64,000 bases of DNA from Rhodanobacter sp. A1T4 (lineage in GTDB: Bacteria > Pseudomonadota > Gammaproteobacteria > Xanthomonadales > Rhodanobacteraceae). Within the stretch, counting starts at the first letter, position 1; every line of letters begins with the position of its first letter. Shown here one piece after another: positions 54,733-63,588 of the stretch. The notes under the pieces are model-generated. The model was not told the DNA's origin. It worked only from the letters and a program-made list of their open reading frames with translations, and did no database searches. The stretch spans positions 310,001-374,000 of the forward strand of contig NZ_JACHCP010000002.1 in assembly GCF_014207185.1 (NCBI RefSeq), written 5' to 3'. A program made the translations under genes and the position numbers.

Positions 54733-56253
54733 TCAACGAGTGCGACGCGGCTTTTTCCGCACCGTGGCACGATCGGCAGAATGGCCGAACACGCCGCGCT
54801 TGCGCGCCCACACGATGGCCTCGCTGCGACTGTGCAGATCGAGTTTGGAGTACAGCGCCGCCACATGATTGCGCACGGTGTTAGGCGCCAAACCCAATCG
54901 CGCAGCAATCTCCTTGTCGGCCAGGCCTTCGCACATCAGGCCCAGCGTGTCACGCTCACGCGCGGTAAGGTCGGCCAGCTCCGCACTCGAGACGTCGTCC
55001 GGCGCATTGGCGCGGCGCACATTGGCCATTTTTTCGATCAAGGTCTGGCTGAACCACGAGGCATCTTTCATCACCGTCTCGATCGCGCTGACCAGTTCCA
55101 TTTCACTGCGCTTGCGATCGGTGATATCCAGCAGCACCAGCAGATAGCAGGTGGTGCCGTGGATGCTGACGGTTTCGGCAGATACCAGGCAATCGAGCAG
55201 GTCGCCGGTCTTCTTGCGGATCTGGAATTCGGTGTTGTGCAGACTGCCTACAGTTTCCAGCAGCTTGCCGAGCTGTGCGTTGGCATGACGATCGTCGAGC
55301 AGGCCGATCTCGGCGATCGATTTGCCCAGCACATCTTCCGACGCGTAACCGGTAGTGGCGACAAAAGCCTCGTTGACCTCGATCACGTGGAAGCGGTCGG
55401 AGCTGCACACAAGCGTAGATACCGGTGTCATGCGAAATGCCTTGGCAAAGCGCTCTTCGCTCTGGCGCAGTGCGTCCTCCGCTTTGCGGCGCGGCTCAAG
55501 ATCCATGAAGGAAAACAGCATGCACCCTTCGTCGCCGACCTCGATCGGCTGACCGGCGACGATGACAAACTTGGTGCCACCGTCGGGCAGCTTCAGCTCC
55601 GCCTGCATCTGCGGAATGGTGGCGCCCTCGCCGAGTCGCTCGATCGCCAGCTCCTTGTTCTCGGCGCGCTCCAGCACGTCGAGCTCGTACACCGAATGAC
55701 CGATCACCTGCTCGCGCGTGTAACCCGTCATTTCCATGAAGCCCTGATTGACCTTGATATAGCGCAGGTCACTTAGGCGACAAATCACTGCCGGCGCGGG
55801 ATTGGCATTGAAGGTTTTCTCGAAGCGCTGCTCGGCGCTGGCCCAGTCGGTGGCGTCGGCGATGATCAGCACCAGGCAATCCGGTTCACCATCGGCGTCG
55901 GTCAGCACCAGGCTGCGCACGCGATGCACCCAGCGAGCTTCCTCGTCAGCCGTCGGCATGACTTCCACCACCACATCGGTGAACGACTCGCCCGCAATCA
56001 CGCGATCGATCGGATAGTTGCCGGCAGCCAGACGATGATTATTGCGATAGCGCAGCTGAAAGCGCTCGCGATATTCGGTGACCGTCGTACCGAGTGCCGC
56101 AATATCCGAGATGCCATGCATGTCCAGCGCGGCCTGGTTGGCCCACATGATCGTCTGGTCGGGCTCGATCAAGATCACACCATCGCTGAGACCAGTGATG
56201 ATCTGCTGCAGCTGGCGGCGGGCGGTTTGGGTGCGTAGAACCTGGTCGATCAT
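54733..56253 (-). CDS. Multi-PAS sensor with LuxR-type DNA-binding domain
   Basis: A 506-residue cytoplasmic regulator. Three PAS domains are visible at about 15-130 (IITGLSDGVILIEPDQTIMWANQ), 145-260 (NPAPAVICRLSDLRYIKVNQGFMEMTGY) and 285-390 (MTPVSTLVCSSDRFHVIEVNEAFVATTGY), then a LuxR helix-turn-helix at 428-490 (LTARERDTLGLMCEGLADKEIAARLG). No kinase or phospho-acceptor domain, so it probably senses a small ligand, redox or light directly and binds DNA. It is divergent from the membrane protein at 56600; direct repeats lie between. Confidence 0.9.
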   Translation of the reverse strand: MIDQVLRTQTARRQLQQIITGLSDGVILIEPDQTIMWANQAALDMHGISDIAALGTTVTEYRERFQLRYRNNHRLAAGNYPIDRVIAGESFTDVVVEVMPTADEEARWVHRVRSLVLTDADGEPDCLVLIIADATDWASAEQRFEKTFNANPAPAVICRLSDLRYIKVNQGFMEMTGYTREQVIGHSVYELDVLERAENKELAIERLGEGATIPQMQAELKLPDGGTKFVIVAGQPIEVGDEGCMLFSFMDLEPRRKAEDALRQSEERFAKAFRMTPVSTLVCSSDRFHVIEVNEAFVATTGYASEDVLGKSIAEIGLLDDRHANAQLGKLLETVGSLHNTEFQIRKKTGDLLDCLVSAETVSIHGTTCYLLVLLDITDRKRSEMELVSAIETVMKDASWFSQTLIEKMANVRRANAPDDVSSAELADLTARERDTLGLMCEGLADKEIAARLGLAPNTVRNHVAALYSKLDLHSRSEAIVWARKRGVFGHSADRATVRKKPRRTR

Positions 56254-56431
56254 CGATGGGAACTCAGGACAGGAGTGAGGAACGGGGAATCCCGAAAGGA
56301 GACTCCCTTCGATCGTGGGGCGTCAGAGTGTGTGGCGGATTGACCCATCCAGTTAGCCCGAACGACCAGTACGAAAGCACCAAGGATCATAGTCCAGCGC
56401 CGTTATGGCCTGAGTCGATTGCACTAGCCGC

Positions 56432-56512
56432 ACTGGTGCATATGCAGGGCGACTGGTGCAAAGCCCCCGTGCAGACTGCGCACCCCAGTCAACCGATCGC
56501 ATCGACTGGTGC
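56432..56512 (+). promoter_or_regulatory. Direct repeats of ACTGGTGC, possible operator
   Basis: ACTGGTGC occurs at 56432, 56452 and 56505. The first two are exactly 20 bp apart, that is two helical turns, so they face the same side of the DNA. They lie in the 346-bp gap between the PAS-LuxR gene and the divergent membrane protein gene, where an operator for the regulator would be expected. The rest of this gap shows no gene. Confidence 0.4.
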
Positions 56513-56599
56513 CTGCCGGCCCCACCTGCATGAGGCTGCAGCGACCACCTCAACCAACACTCGACCCTTTCCCATCATTGACGATCACGAGGCCCCAGC

Positions 56600-57589
56600 A
56601 TGACCACTTACGTTAACCCCGAACAGCAACCCCGCATTTCCTGGGGTGCGATCTTTGCCGGCTGCTTCCTCTCCCTGGTGACTTATCTGGTGCTGAGCGT
56701 GCTTGGTACGGCCATCGGCGCAGGCGCCATCGATCCCCTGCGCGACGCCAATCCGTTGAACGGCTTCGGCGCCGGCACCGGCATCTGGCTGGGCATCACT
56801 ACCCTCATCGCTATTCTGGTTGGCGCCTTCGTTGCCGGTCGTTCCGCGCCGGGCCAGGGTGGCCTACACGGCGTATTGACCTGGTCGGTGACCACGCTGG
56901 TCACGACCTATCTGCTGGCATCGCTGGCCTCCGGCGTGGCTGGTGCCGCAGCTGGCGTGGTCGGCAAGGGCTTGTCACTGGCCGGTGACGGCGTAGCCGC
57001 CGCAGCCCCGCACATCGCCTCCGGCGTCAAGGACGAACTGCAGAAGAACGGCATCAGCTTTGATACCAGTGATCTGCAGAACCAGCTCGACACCCTGCTG
57101 CGCCAGACCGGCAAGCCGGAACTGGACCCATCCAACCTGAAGGCCAACGCGCAGCAGGCCACCAACGATGGCAAGCAGACCGCGCAGCAAACGGCAGACA
57201 CCCCGCAGCAGACCGATCAGCAACTCAGCGACTGGTTTGCCCGCGTGAAGCAGGAAGGCCAGCCGGCGCTGAATGCCGCCGACAAGGATGCACTGGTCAA
57301 TATCGTCGCCGCACGCACCGGTAAATCGCACGAGGAAGCGCAGCAGATCGTCGACAACTACGCGCAGACCTATCAACAGGCGATGGCAAAGTTCCAGCAG
57401 CTGAAACAGGAAACAGAGCAGAAGGCGCGCGAAGCCGCCGATGCCACCGCCCACGGTGTATCGAAGGCCGCATGGAGTGCGTTGGTTCTGCTGGTTATCG
57501 GTGGCGTGATCGCCTTCCTGGCTGGCCTGTTCGGCTTCACCCGTCGTCCGGTTCACGTCGTGGTGAAGCGCTCATACGAAGTCGACTGA
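56600..57589 (+). CDS. Membrane protein with long amphipathic central region
   Basis: A 329-residue protein with three predicted N-terminal helices (about 13-38, 58-80, 92-120), a 150-residue Gln/Ala-rich soluble part likely to be helical, and a C-terminal helix (about 292-315). No named family is certain; the opening ISWGAIFAGCFLSLVTYLVLSVLGTAIGAG resembles uncharacterised bacterial membrane proteins found near CsbD genes. Possibly part of the same envelope-stress response, which is inference from neighbours. A terminator follows. Confidence 0.7.
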   Translation: MTTYVNPEQQPRISWGAIFAGCFLSLVTYLVLSVLGTAIGAGAIDPLRDANPLNGFGAGTGIWLGITTLIAILVGAFVAGRSAPGQGGLHGVLTWSVTTLVTTYLLASLASGVAGAAAGVVGKGLSLAGDGVAAAAPHIASGVKDELQKNGISFDTSDLQNQLDTLLRQTGKPELDPSNLKANAQQATNDGKQTAQQTADTPQQTDQQLSDWFARVKQEGQPALNAADKDALVNIVAARTGKSHEEAQQIVDNYAQTYQQAMAKFQQLKQETEQKAREAADATAHGVSKAAWSALVLLVIGGVIAFLAGLFGFTRRPVHVVVKRSYEVD

Positions 57590-57616
57590 CTGTCGAAGTA
57601 ATGATCTAGCGCAAAG

Positions 57617-57655
57617 CAAATCGCCCCGACGGCTGAGCATCGGGGCGATTTTTTA
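57617..57655. terminator. Rho-independent terminator between convergent genes
   Basis: AAATCGCCCCGA pairs with TCGGGGCGATTT around a 10-base loop, followed by T residues. It lies 28 bp after the membrane-protein stop and 20 bp before the 3' end of the convergent acyltransferase gene, so it may serve both. Confidence 0.9.
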
Positions 57656-57674
57656 ATGGGGCACCAATGGCAGC

Positions 57675-58565
57675 TTAAAGCTGATGCATGCGCGCTATCT
57701 GCGCGTCCTTGTCGGCCCACAGCGTGTTGACCCACATCTGGAAACTGTCGCGGAACGCTGCATCGGTTTCGTAACCGCCGCGCAGGTCAGCGGTGATCGG
57801 CAGCTCGCGCACGTGCACACGAATCTCGCTGATGCGGCCAGCGATCAGGTCCATCATCGTATACGGGCCATTGGGATAAACGATAGTGACATCGAGCATT
57901 GCATCCAGCGCATCGCCCATCGCATCCAGCACAAACGCGACGCCGCCGGCTTTCGGCCGCAACAAATAGTCGTACGATGATTTCTGCTTGTCGTGCTTGG
58001 CCGGTGTAAAGCGCGTGCCCTCGACGAAGTTCATCACCGACACCGGCATGTTCCGGAATTTTTCGCAGGCGCGACGCGTGGCCTCCATGTCCTTGCCCTG
58101 CAGCTCTGGGTGTGCGGCCAGAGTCTCCTTCGAGTAGCGCTTCATGAAGGGAAAATCCAGCGCCCACCACGCCGGACCCAGTAGCGGCACCCAGATCAGC
58201 TGGCTCTTGAGGAAAAAGCGCAGAAATGGAATGCGGCGATTGAAGATTTTCTGCAATACCGGAATATCGACCCAACTCTGGTGATTGCACAGCACCAGGT
58301 AATTACCGTCGTAGCGTAGGTTATTCAGCCCTTCGAGCTGCCAACGCGTCTTGGTAAACCATTCGAACATGGCGCTATTGACGGCAATCCAGCTCTCCGC
58401 GATCAGCACCAGCCCGCGCGACAACGCGAGGCGAATGCCGCGAATCGGCACGATCACCTTGAACAGCGTGAGCACAAACAGCGGCGTCACATGCACCACG
58501 ATGTTGAGTGCCAGCAACAGCATCACCAGTGGTACGCGGATAAAACCAGGAAGCTTTGCGAGCAT
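57675..58565 (-). CDS. PlsC-like 1-acylglycerol-3-phosphate acyltransferase
   Basis: A 296-residue membrane acyltransferase. The catalytic motif NHQSWVD (HX4D) and substrate motif VEGTRF are present, with two N-terminal hydrophobic segments. Size and PFMKRYSKE block resemble the YihG/AcsB-like subgroup rather than the short PlsC. It would acylate lysophosphatidic acid or a related lipid at the inner membrane. The ATG at 58565 is used; an in-frame TTG at 58589 is an alternative. Confidence 0.87.
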   Translation of the reverse strand: MLAKLPGFIRVPLVMLLLALNIVVHVTPLFVLTLFKVIVPIRGIRLALSRGLVLIAESWIAVNSAMFEWFTKTRWQLEGLNNLRYDGNYLVLCNHQSWVDIPVLQKIFNRRIPFLRFFLKSQLIWVPLLGPAWWALDFPFMKRYSKETLAAHPELQGKDMEATRRACEKFRNMPVSVMNFVEGTRFTPAKHDKQKSSYDYLLRPKAGGVAFVLDAMGDALDAMLDVTIVYPNGPYTMMDLIAGRISEIRVHVRELPITADLRGGYETDAAFRDSFQMWVNTLWADKDAQIARMHQL

Positions 58566-58646
58566 GGAAGGCCAATCGCGTGGAGACAAGTTATAGGAGA
58601 GTAGCGCCCGCGCATCACCACGGGAATCCTTCGCCTCGTTGCCAAC

Positions 58647-59894
58647 CTACATCAGCAGCTTGCGCACCTTGAGCAAGGCGGCAATGAATACATCGATTTC
58701 CTCGCGCGTGTTGTAAAACGCCAACGAGACGCGCAGCGTGGCTGGCACGTTGAAGAACTGCATCAGCGGATGCGCGCAATGATGCCCCGAGCGCACGGCC
58801 ACGCCTTGCAGATCGAGCAAGGTAGCCAGGTCGGTCGCCTGTGCGCCCTCTATCAAGAACGAGATGACGGCCTCTTTTTCCCTGGCCTCGCCGAACAGGT
58901 GCACGCCGGGGATCTCGCGCAACCGCTCGGTGGCGTAATGCAGCAGGTCCTGCTCCTGCGCGTGGATCGCGTCAAAACCAATCAACTCATAGTAGTCAAT
59001 TGCCGCACCCAGGCCGACGAAACCGGCGATATTGGGCGTGCCGGCCTCGAACTTGTGCGGCGGTGGCGCAAACGTGGTGCCGTTGAAACTGACTTCGCGA
59101 ATCATCTCACCGCCACCAAAGAACGGCGGCATCGCTTCGAGATGCTCGCGCTTCGCCCACAACGCACCGGTGCCGGTGGGCGCCAGCATCTTGTGACCGG
59201 TGAGCGCGTAGAAATCACAGCCCAGCGCCTGCACGTCGACCGGCCGATGCGGCACCGCCTGCGAACCATCCACCAGCAGCGGGATACCGCGCTTTTTGCA
59301 TTCGCGTGCGATCTCGCGCACCGGATTGACCGTGCCGAGCACGTTCGACACGTGCGCCACGCAAGCCAGTTTCACCTCGGGTGTCAGCATGGCGACAAAC
59401 TGCTCGACGATGAGCTCGCCGCGCTGATCGATCGGCGCAGCCTTGACCTTGGCACCGCTGCGCGCGGCGACAAGCTGCCATGGCACGATGTTGGCGTGAT
59501 GCTCCATCACCGTGGTGAGAATCGCATCGCCGGGTTTCAACTGCGGCAACGCATAGCTGTAAGCAACCAGGTTGATCGACTGCGTCGTGCCCGAGGTGAG
59601 GATCAGCTCGTTGCGCGAGGTAGCGTTGATGAAACGCGCCAGCTTGTCACGTGCGCCTTCGTATGCTGCCGTCGACTCCTCGCCCAGCTGATGCACGGCG
59701 CGCGCCACATTGGCGTTGGTTTCGCGGTAGTGCCGGTTCACCGCCTCGATCACCGACACCGGTTTCTGGCTGGTGTTGGCGTTGTCGAAATACACCAGCG
59801 GCTTGCCGTCGTGGACGGTACGCGAAAGCACCGGAAAATCCGCGCGGATGCGCTGGATGTCGAAGGTAGCGGGAGTTTTTGGCTGGGCATTCAT
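58647..59894 (-). CDS. sufS: Cysteine desulfurase SufS
   Basis: A 415-residue PLP enzyme that supplies sulfur for Fe-S cluster assembly. Markers: LTSGTTQSINLVAYSY, MEHHANIVPWQ, ALTGHKMLAPTGTG (Schiff-base Lys) and SGHHCAHPLMQ (persulfide Cys), matching the group II SufS pattern. It is the last visible gene of the suf operon, 15 bp after sufD. No sufE is seen downstream in the window. Confidence 0.96.
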   Translation of the reverse strand: MNAQPKTPATFDIQRIRADFPVLSRTVHDGKPLVYFDNANTSQKPVSVIEAVNRHYRETNANVARAVHQLGEESTAAYEGARDKLARFINATSRNELILTSGTTQSINLVAYSYALPQLKPGDAILTTVMEHHANIVPWQLVAARSGAKVKAAPIDQRGELIVEQFVAMLTPEVKLACVAHVSNVLGTVNPVREIARECKKRGIPLLVDGSQAVPHRPVDVQALGCDFYALTGHKMLAPTGTGALWAKREHLEAMPPFFGGGEMIREVSFNGTTFAPPPHKFEAGTPNIAGFVGLGAAIDYYELIGFDAIHAQEQDLLHYATERLREIPGVHLFGEAREKEAVISFLIEGAQATDLATLLDLQGVAVRSGHHCAHPLMQFFNVPATLRVSLAFYNTREEIDVFIAALLKVRKLLM

Positions 59895-59909
59895 GGGTGT
59901 GACTTCGCT

Positions 59910-61229
59910 TCAGTTCGGGAGCTGCGCGATCAGCAGTTCAGAGAGATGTTCGCGCAGCGTCTCGTTCGGCAGATCATCCAGCACCGCGCGACAGAACGCG
60001 GTAGTCAGCAGTACGCGCGCATCAGCGAGCGGGATGCCGCGTGAGCGTAGGTAGAACAGCGCGCGTTCGTCGAGCTGGCCGACCGTGGCGCCGTGCGCGG
60101 CTTTCACTTCGTCCGCATAGATTTCCAGTTCGGGCTTGGTATCGATTTCCGCGCTTGGCGACAGCAAGAGGTTCTTGTTGCTGAGACTGGCATCGCTGCC
60201 ATCGGCGCCAGACGCCACCACCATCGCACCACGAAACACACCGCGTGCGCGATCGTTGGCGACGCCACGCCAGTTGGAGCTGGACTGCGTGTTCAACGCC
60301 TGATGGCGGATCGCCAGCTGGGTATCGATATGCTGGCGGCCATGCGGCATGAATACGCCGCGCGTATCGAGCTGCGCTTCGTCACCAATCAGCTCCGCCT
60401 GCAGATCGTGGCGCACCAAGGCGCCACCCAGTTCCAGCACATGCAGCGTTGCGTGCGAGCGCGCATGCAGGCGCAGGTTGCTGCGTCGAATCAAGCTGGC
60501 AGTCACCGCCGTGTTCTGCAGCAACGTGTGATGCAGCACTGCGCCTTCACGCAGCTCGATATCGCTGACCAGCGTGGCCAGATACGACGGCTCGCCGCTA
60601 CTGATGTGCTGCTCGACCAGGCTCAATTCGGCATGCTCACCAAGTTCGATGACGTTGCGCACATGCCAGGCTAGGTCCGATTCGGTCGCTGCGCCGATAA
60701 ACACCAGTTGGACCGGCACCGTGATTTTCTGGTTCGCGGCAAGCCGCAGCACCACGCCGTCATTTGCACTGGCGGCATTGATGCGCTCGAAGGCATCACT
60801 GGCGTCACGGACATGTCTGATCGAAGCCGACCGCGACAGCGCAAAGCGCAGCGGCTCGGCATCGCCCTGCAGCGCCTGCGACAGCGGCTGCAAGGTGAGC
60901 CCGTCCGGCAGCGTGTCGATAGCCGACAGATCAGCGCGAAACCGGCCGTTGACGAACACCAGCCGCGGACCGGCGACGCCAGGCAATACCAGCGTCGAGG
61001 CATCCACTTCGCGTTCCTGCGCATGGGCATCGCCATTGGCAAAGCGGCGCTGGGAAAGTGCGCGCAAGGTGGTGTATTTCCACGCTTCCAGTCGCGTATC
61101 GGGCAGACCGCCAGCAGCAAACGCCTCGCGATTTTCCTGGCGTGCAGCATCCAGCCAGTCAATACCGCTGGATGGCAGCGGCGAGTCCAGCAAGGCATTC
61201 ACCAGCGGCAGCGTTGCCGGCTGATTCAT
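59910..61229 (-). CDS. sufD: Fe-S cluster assembly protein SufD
   Basis: A 439-residue SufD. The C-terminal half has the SufB/SufD beta-helix block (DTRGVFMPHGRQHIDTQLAIRHQALNTQSSSNWRGV and DEVKAAHGATVGQLDERALFYLRSRGI). It forms the SufBC2D scaffold complex with SufB and SufC. The start overlaps the sufC stop by ATGA. Confidence 0.95.
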   Translation of the reverse strand: MNQPATLPLVNALLDSPLPSSGIDWLDAARQENREAFAAGGLPDTRLEAWKYTTLRALSQRRFANGDAHAQEREVDASTLVLPGVAGPRLVFVNGRFRADLSAIDTLPDGLTLQPLSQALQGDAEPLRFALSRSASIRHVRDASDAFERINAASANDGVVLRLAANQKITVPVQLVFIGAATESDLAWHVRNVIELGEHAELSLVEQHISSGEPSYLATLVSDIELREGAVLHHTLLQNTAVTASLIRRSNLRLHARSHATLHVLELGGALVRHDLQAELIGDEAQLDTRGVFMPHGRQHIDTQLAIRHQALNTQSSSNWRGVANDRARGVFRGAMVVASGADGSDASLSNKNLLLSPSAEIDTKPELEIYADEVKAAHGATVGQLDERALFYLRSRGIPLADARVLLTTAFCRAVLDDLPNETLREHLSELLIAQLPN

Positions 61230-61996
61230 GCCGATGCCCCCGCCGGGCGACGCTCGGCGATGCCGGCATAGCCCTGCTCTTCCAGCTTCAACGCCAGCGA
61301 CTTGTCGCCGCTCTCGACGATGCGACCATCAGCCAGCACGTGCACAAAATCCGGCACCACGTAATCGAGCAGGCGCTGGTAATGAGTAATCATCAGGAAC
61401 GCACGCTCGGGAGAGCGCAGCGTATTGACGCCCTGCGCCACCTGCTTAAGTGCATCGATATCGAGGCCGGAATCGGTCTCGTCAAGGATCGCCAGCTGGG
61501 GCTCGAGCACGGCCATCTGGAATATCTCGTTACGCTTCTTTTCGCCGCCGGAGAAACCTTCATTGACCGCGCGATGCAGCAGCTCGTCGGAGATTTGCAT
61601 CACCTTCAGCTTCTCGCGCACCAGCTTGAGAAACTGCATGGAATCGAATTCTTTTTCACCACGTGCCTTACGCTGCGCATTAAAGGCCGCGCGAAGGAAA
61701 TAGGTGTTGTTGACGCCGGGAATCTCGACCGGGTACTGGAACGCCAGGAACACGCCAGCCGCCGCGCGTGCTTCGGGATCGAGCGCCAGCAGATCGATGC
61801 CGTTATAGATCACCGTACCGGCCGTCACCTCATAACCCTCGCGACCGCACAGCACGTTGCCCAGTGTCGACTTGCCCGCACCATTCGGCCCCATGATGGC
61901 GTGCACCTCGCCCGCGTTGACGGTGAGGTTGAGGCCCTTGAGAATTTCCTTGCCCTCGACACGGGCGTGCAGGTTTTCGATTTTCAGCATGTTCAT
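61226..61996 (-). CDS. sufC: Fe-S cluster assembly ATPase SufC
   Basis: A 256-residue ABC-type ATPase of the SufBCD complex. Walker A GPNGAGKST, Q-loop FLAFQYP, signature FSGGEKKRNEIFQMAV and Walker B LAILDETDSGLD, all in the SufC-specific form. The ATG at 61996 overlaps the preceding lipoprotein stop (TAATG), which supports this start over the frame to 62026 and shows the lipoprotein genes are in the same transcript. Confidence 0.96.
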   Translation of the reverse strand: MNMLKIENLHARVEGKEILKGLNLTVNAGEVHAIMGPNGAGKSTLGNVLCGREGYEVTAGTVIYNGIDLLALDPEARAAAGVFLAFQYPVEIPGVNNTYFLRAAFNAQRKARGEKEFDSMQFLKLVREKLKVMQISDELLHRAVNEGFSGGEKKRNEIFQMAVLEPQLAILDETDSGLDIDALKQVAQGVNTLRSPERAFLMITHYQRLLDYVVPDFVHVLADGRIVESGDKSLALKLEEQGYAGIAERRPAGASA

Positions 61997-62499
61997 TACT
62001 TTGATCCCACGACGGCCATGGAACAAACCCCATGGCCTTGCAATTGTTGGTAACCACCTATGCCACTGCTCACCGCCGATGATTTCAAATCACAGATGGC
62101 GATGACGGGCTCGTCGAGTACAAACCCCCTTTCCGCAGGATCCGACAGCCAGCCTGCGCGCAGCGGCCCACCGTCGGTGGAAAAGCTCAAACCCCACGGC
62201 ACGGGCCGATCACGGACATGAGACGTCCATACAAATCGGCGAATCGGTCCTATCTGAAAATGTCCTCTGGCATCAGCGACAACATCCAGGGTTTTCGCCT
62301 TGGCTTCAGCATGACCCGACGCGTCGAGCATGTCGCTCAGTTGTATGTGCACATGGGCCACCGGCGCGCCAAAATTCTCGATGCTGCCGATGATCTCGGG
62401 CGCGCTCAGCTCGTGATGCGGCCACGGCACGCATGCACTCAGCGACAGCGGCGCAGCGCAAAGCAGGCTGAGTTGGATACGGCTCAGCTTCGCGCTCAT
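61996..62499 (-). CDS. Lipoprotein 2 inside the suf operon
   Basis: A 167-residue lipoprotein (signal ending LSLSAC) with a transthyretin-like beta-sandwich pattern: IIGSIENFGAPVAHVHIQLSD and VADARGHFQIGPIRR. It is a diverged paralogue of the next gene, sharing the PWGL.S and AGWLSDP blocks. It overlaps both the upstream lipoprotein (ATGA) and sufC (TAATG). Function unknown. Confidence 0.78.
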   Translation of the reverse strand: MSAKLSRIQLSLLCAAPLSLSACVPWPHHELSAPEIIGSIENFGAPVAHVHIQLSDMLDASGHAEAKAKTLDVVADARGHFQIGPIRRFVWTSHVRDRPVPWGLSFSTDGGPLRAGWLSDPAERGFVLDEPVIAICDLKSSAVSSGIGGYQQLQGHGVCSMAVVGSK

Positions 62500-63014
62500 T
62501 TCTTTGAAGTTACCGCAACTTTCAGCTTGCAAGGCCCCGTGCCGACAATGGCAATATCGCCATCGATGACGCTAGACTTGCTGTCGACCGCCAGATCGCA
62601 CTGTGCGGTGACGACCGTCTTGGGCACCTCGCCAAACATGTCTGGATCGGACGCCCAGCCGACGTGCCAGGTCTGGTCGTCTTTCGACATGCGCAGGCCC
62701 CACGGCACGGTGTGCTGATCCACCTTGAACAGCGGGTTATTGACCCTGTGCGCCAGCTGCTTCATCGGCCCCAACTTGAAATGGCCCTGCGCATCGGTGA
62801 CCGCTTCCTGCGTGACGGCGCCGAGCACCGGCTCGCCCGATGCGTTCAACACATCGACCAGCTGCATGTGGATACCTTCCACTGGTTCGCCCGCGCGCGT
62901 CACGGTGCCGCTGATCTGCGGCGCGGTGAGATATTGATGCTTGATCGGTACGCTGCAGCCGACGACGCTGGCGGTGGCCAGCACACACAGCAAAATCCTT
63001 GAAGACGACTTCAT
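62496..63014 (-). CDS. Lipoprotein 1 inside the suf operon
   Basis: A 172-residue lipoprotein with signal ending VVGC (Cys20). Mature part: ISGTVTRAGEPVEGIHMQLVDVLNASGE and VTDAQGHFKLGPMKQLAHR, a carboxypeptidase-regulatory or transthyretin-like repeat, then VPWGLRMSKDDQTWHVGWASDP. Paralogue of the adjacent lipoprotein by tandem duplication. No known link to Fe-S assembly; the operon position is the only clue. Confidence 0.78.
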   Translation of the reverse strand: MKSSSRILLCVLATASVVGCSVPIKHQYLTAPQISGTVTRAGEPVEGIHMQLVDVLNASGEPVLGAVTQEAVTDAQGHFKLGPMKQLAHRVNNPLFKVDQHTVPWGLRMSKDDQTWHVGWASDPDMFGEVPKTVVTAQCDLAVDSKSSVIDGDIAIVGTGPCKLKVAVTSKK

Positions 63015-63057
63015 GCCGTGATCCTTTTGATGAGTGAATGCACGATGGTTTTGAAAC

Positions 63058-63588
63058 TCACGGAGACGCCTCGACCGGCGAATAACTCGTTGCCAACGTA
63101 TCGATCGCCTTGCGGCTCATGCGGCAGGCAAGCCACTCGCGCATCACGTCAGCGCCCAGCGACTCGTAGAACGCGATGGACGGCGCATTCCAGTCCAGCA
63201 CTGACCACTGCAGCCGTGACAGATTTTCATCGATGCAACGCTGCGCCAGATACGCGATCAGCGACTTGCCAATGCCATGGCCGCGAAACGCCGGCCGCAC
63301 GAACAGGTCTTCGAGATAGATGCCGGCGCGACCGAGGAAAGTGGAATAGTTGTAGAACCACAAGGCCATACCGGCGACCTCACCGTTCCACATCGCGATG
63401 TCGCAATGAGCGCGAGGCGTGTCGCCGAACAGGTCACGGCGCAGGTCATCCTCGCTGGCATCGACTTCGTGCAGCAGCTTTTCGTAGTCAGCCAGTTCAC
63501 GGATCAGCGAGAGAATCTCGCCAACATCCTGCACGGTAGCCGGCCGCAACTGCAGCAGCGACTTTTCGGTGGCGGCAACGGCGCTCAT
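63058..63588 (-). CDS. GNAT acetyltransferase inside the suf operon
   Basis: A 176-residue GNAT of the spermidine/diamine acetyltransferase-like group: LLQLRPATVQDVGEILSLIRELADYEKL opening, YLEDLFVRPAFRGHGIGKSLIAYLAQ coenzyme-A loop, LDWNAPSIAFYESLGA. The ATG overlaps the sufB stop (TGATG), so it is translated with sufB. The frame running to 63864 is a shadow of sufB. Confidence 0.86.
   Translation of the reverse strand: MSAVAATEKSLLQLRPATVQDVGEILSLIRELADYEKLLHEVDASEDDLRRDLFGDTPRAHCDIAMWNGEVAGMALWFYNYSTFLGRAGIYLEDLFVRPAFRGHGIGKSLIAYLAQRCIDENLSRLQWSVLDWNAPSIAFYESLGADVMREWLACRMSRKAIDTLATSYSPVEASP

Noticed and set aside
54598..55776. 392-codon plus-strand frame
   Set aside because: Antisense to the PAS-LuxR regulator.
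58770..60044. 424-codon plus-strand frame
   Set aside because: Antisense to sufS; no independent motif or ribosome site.
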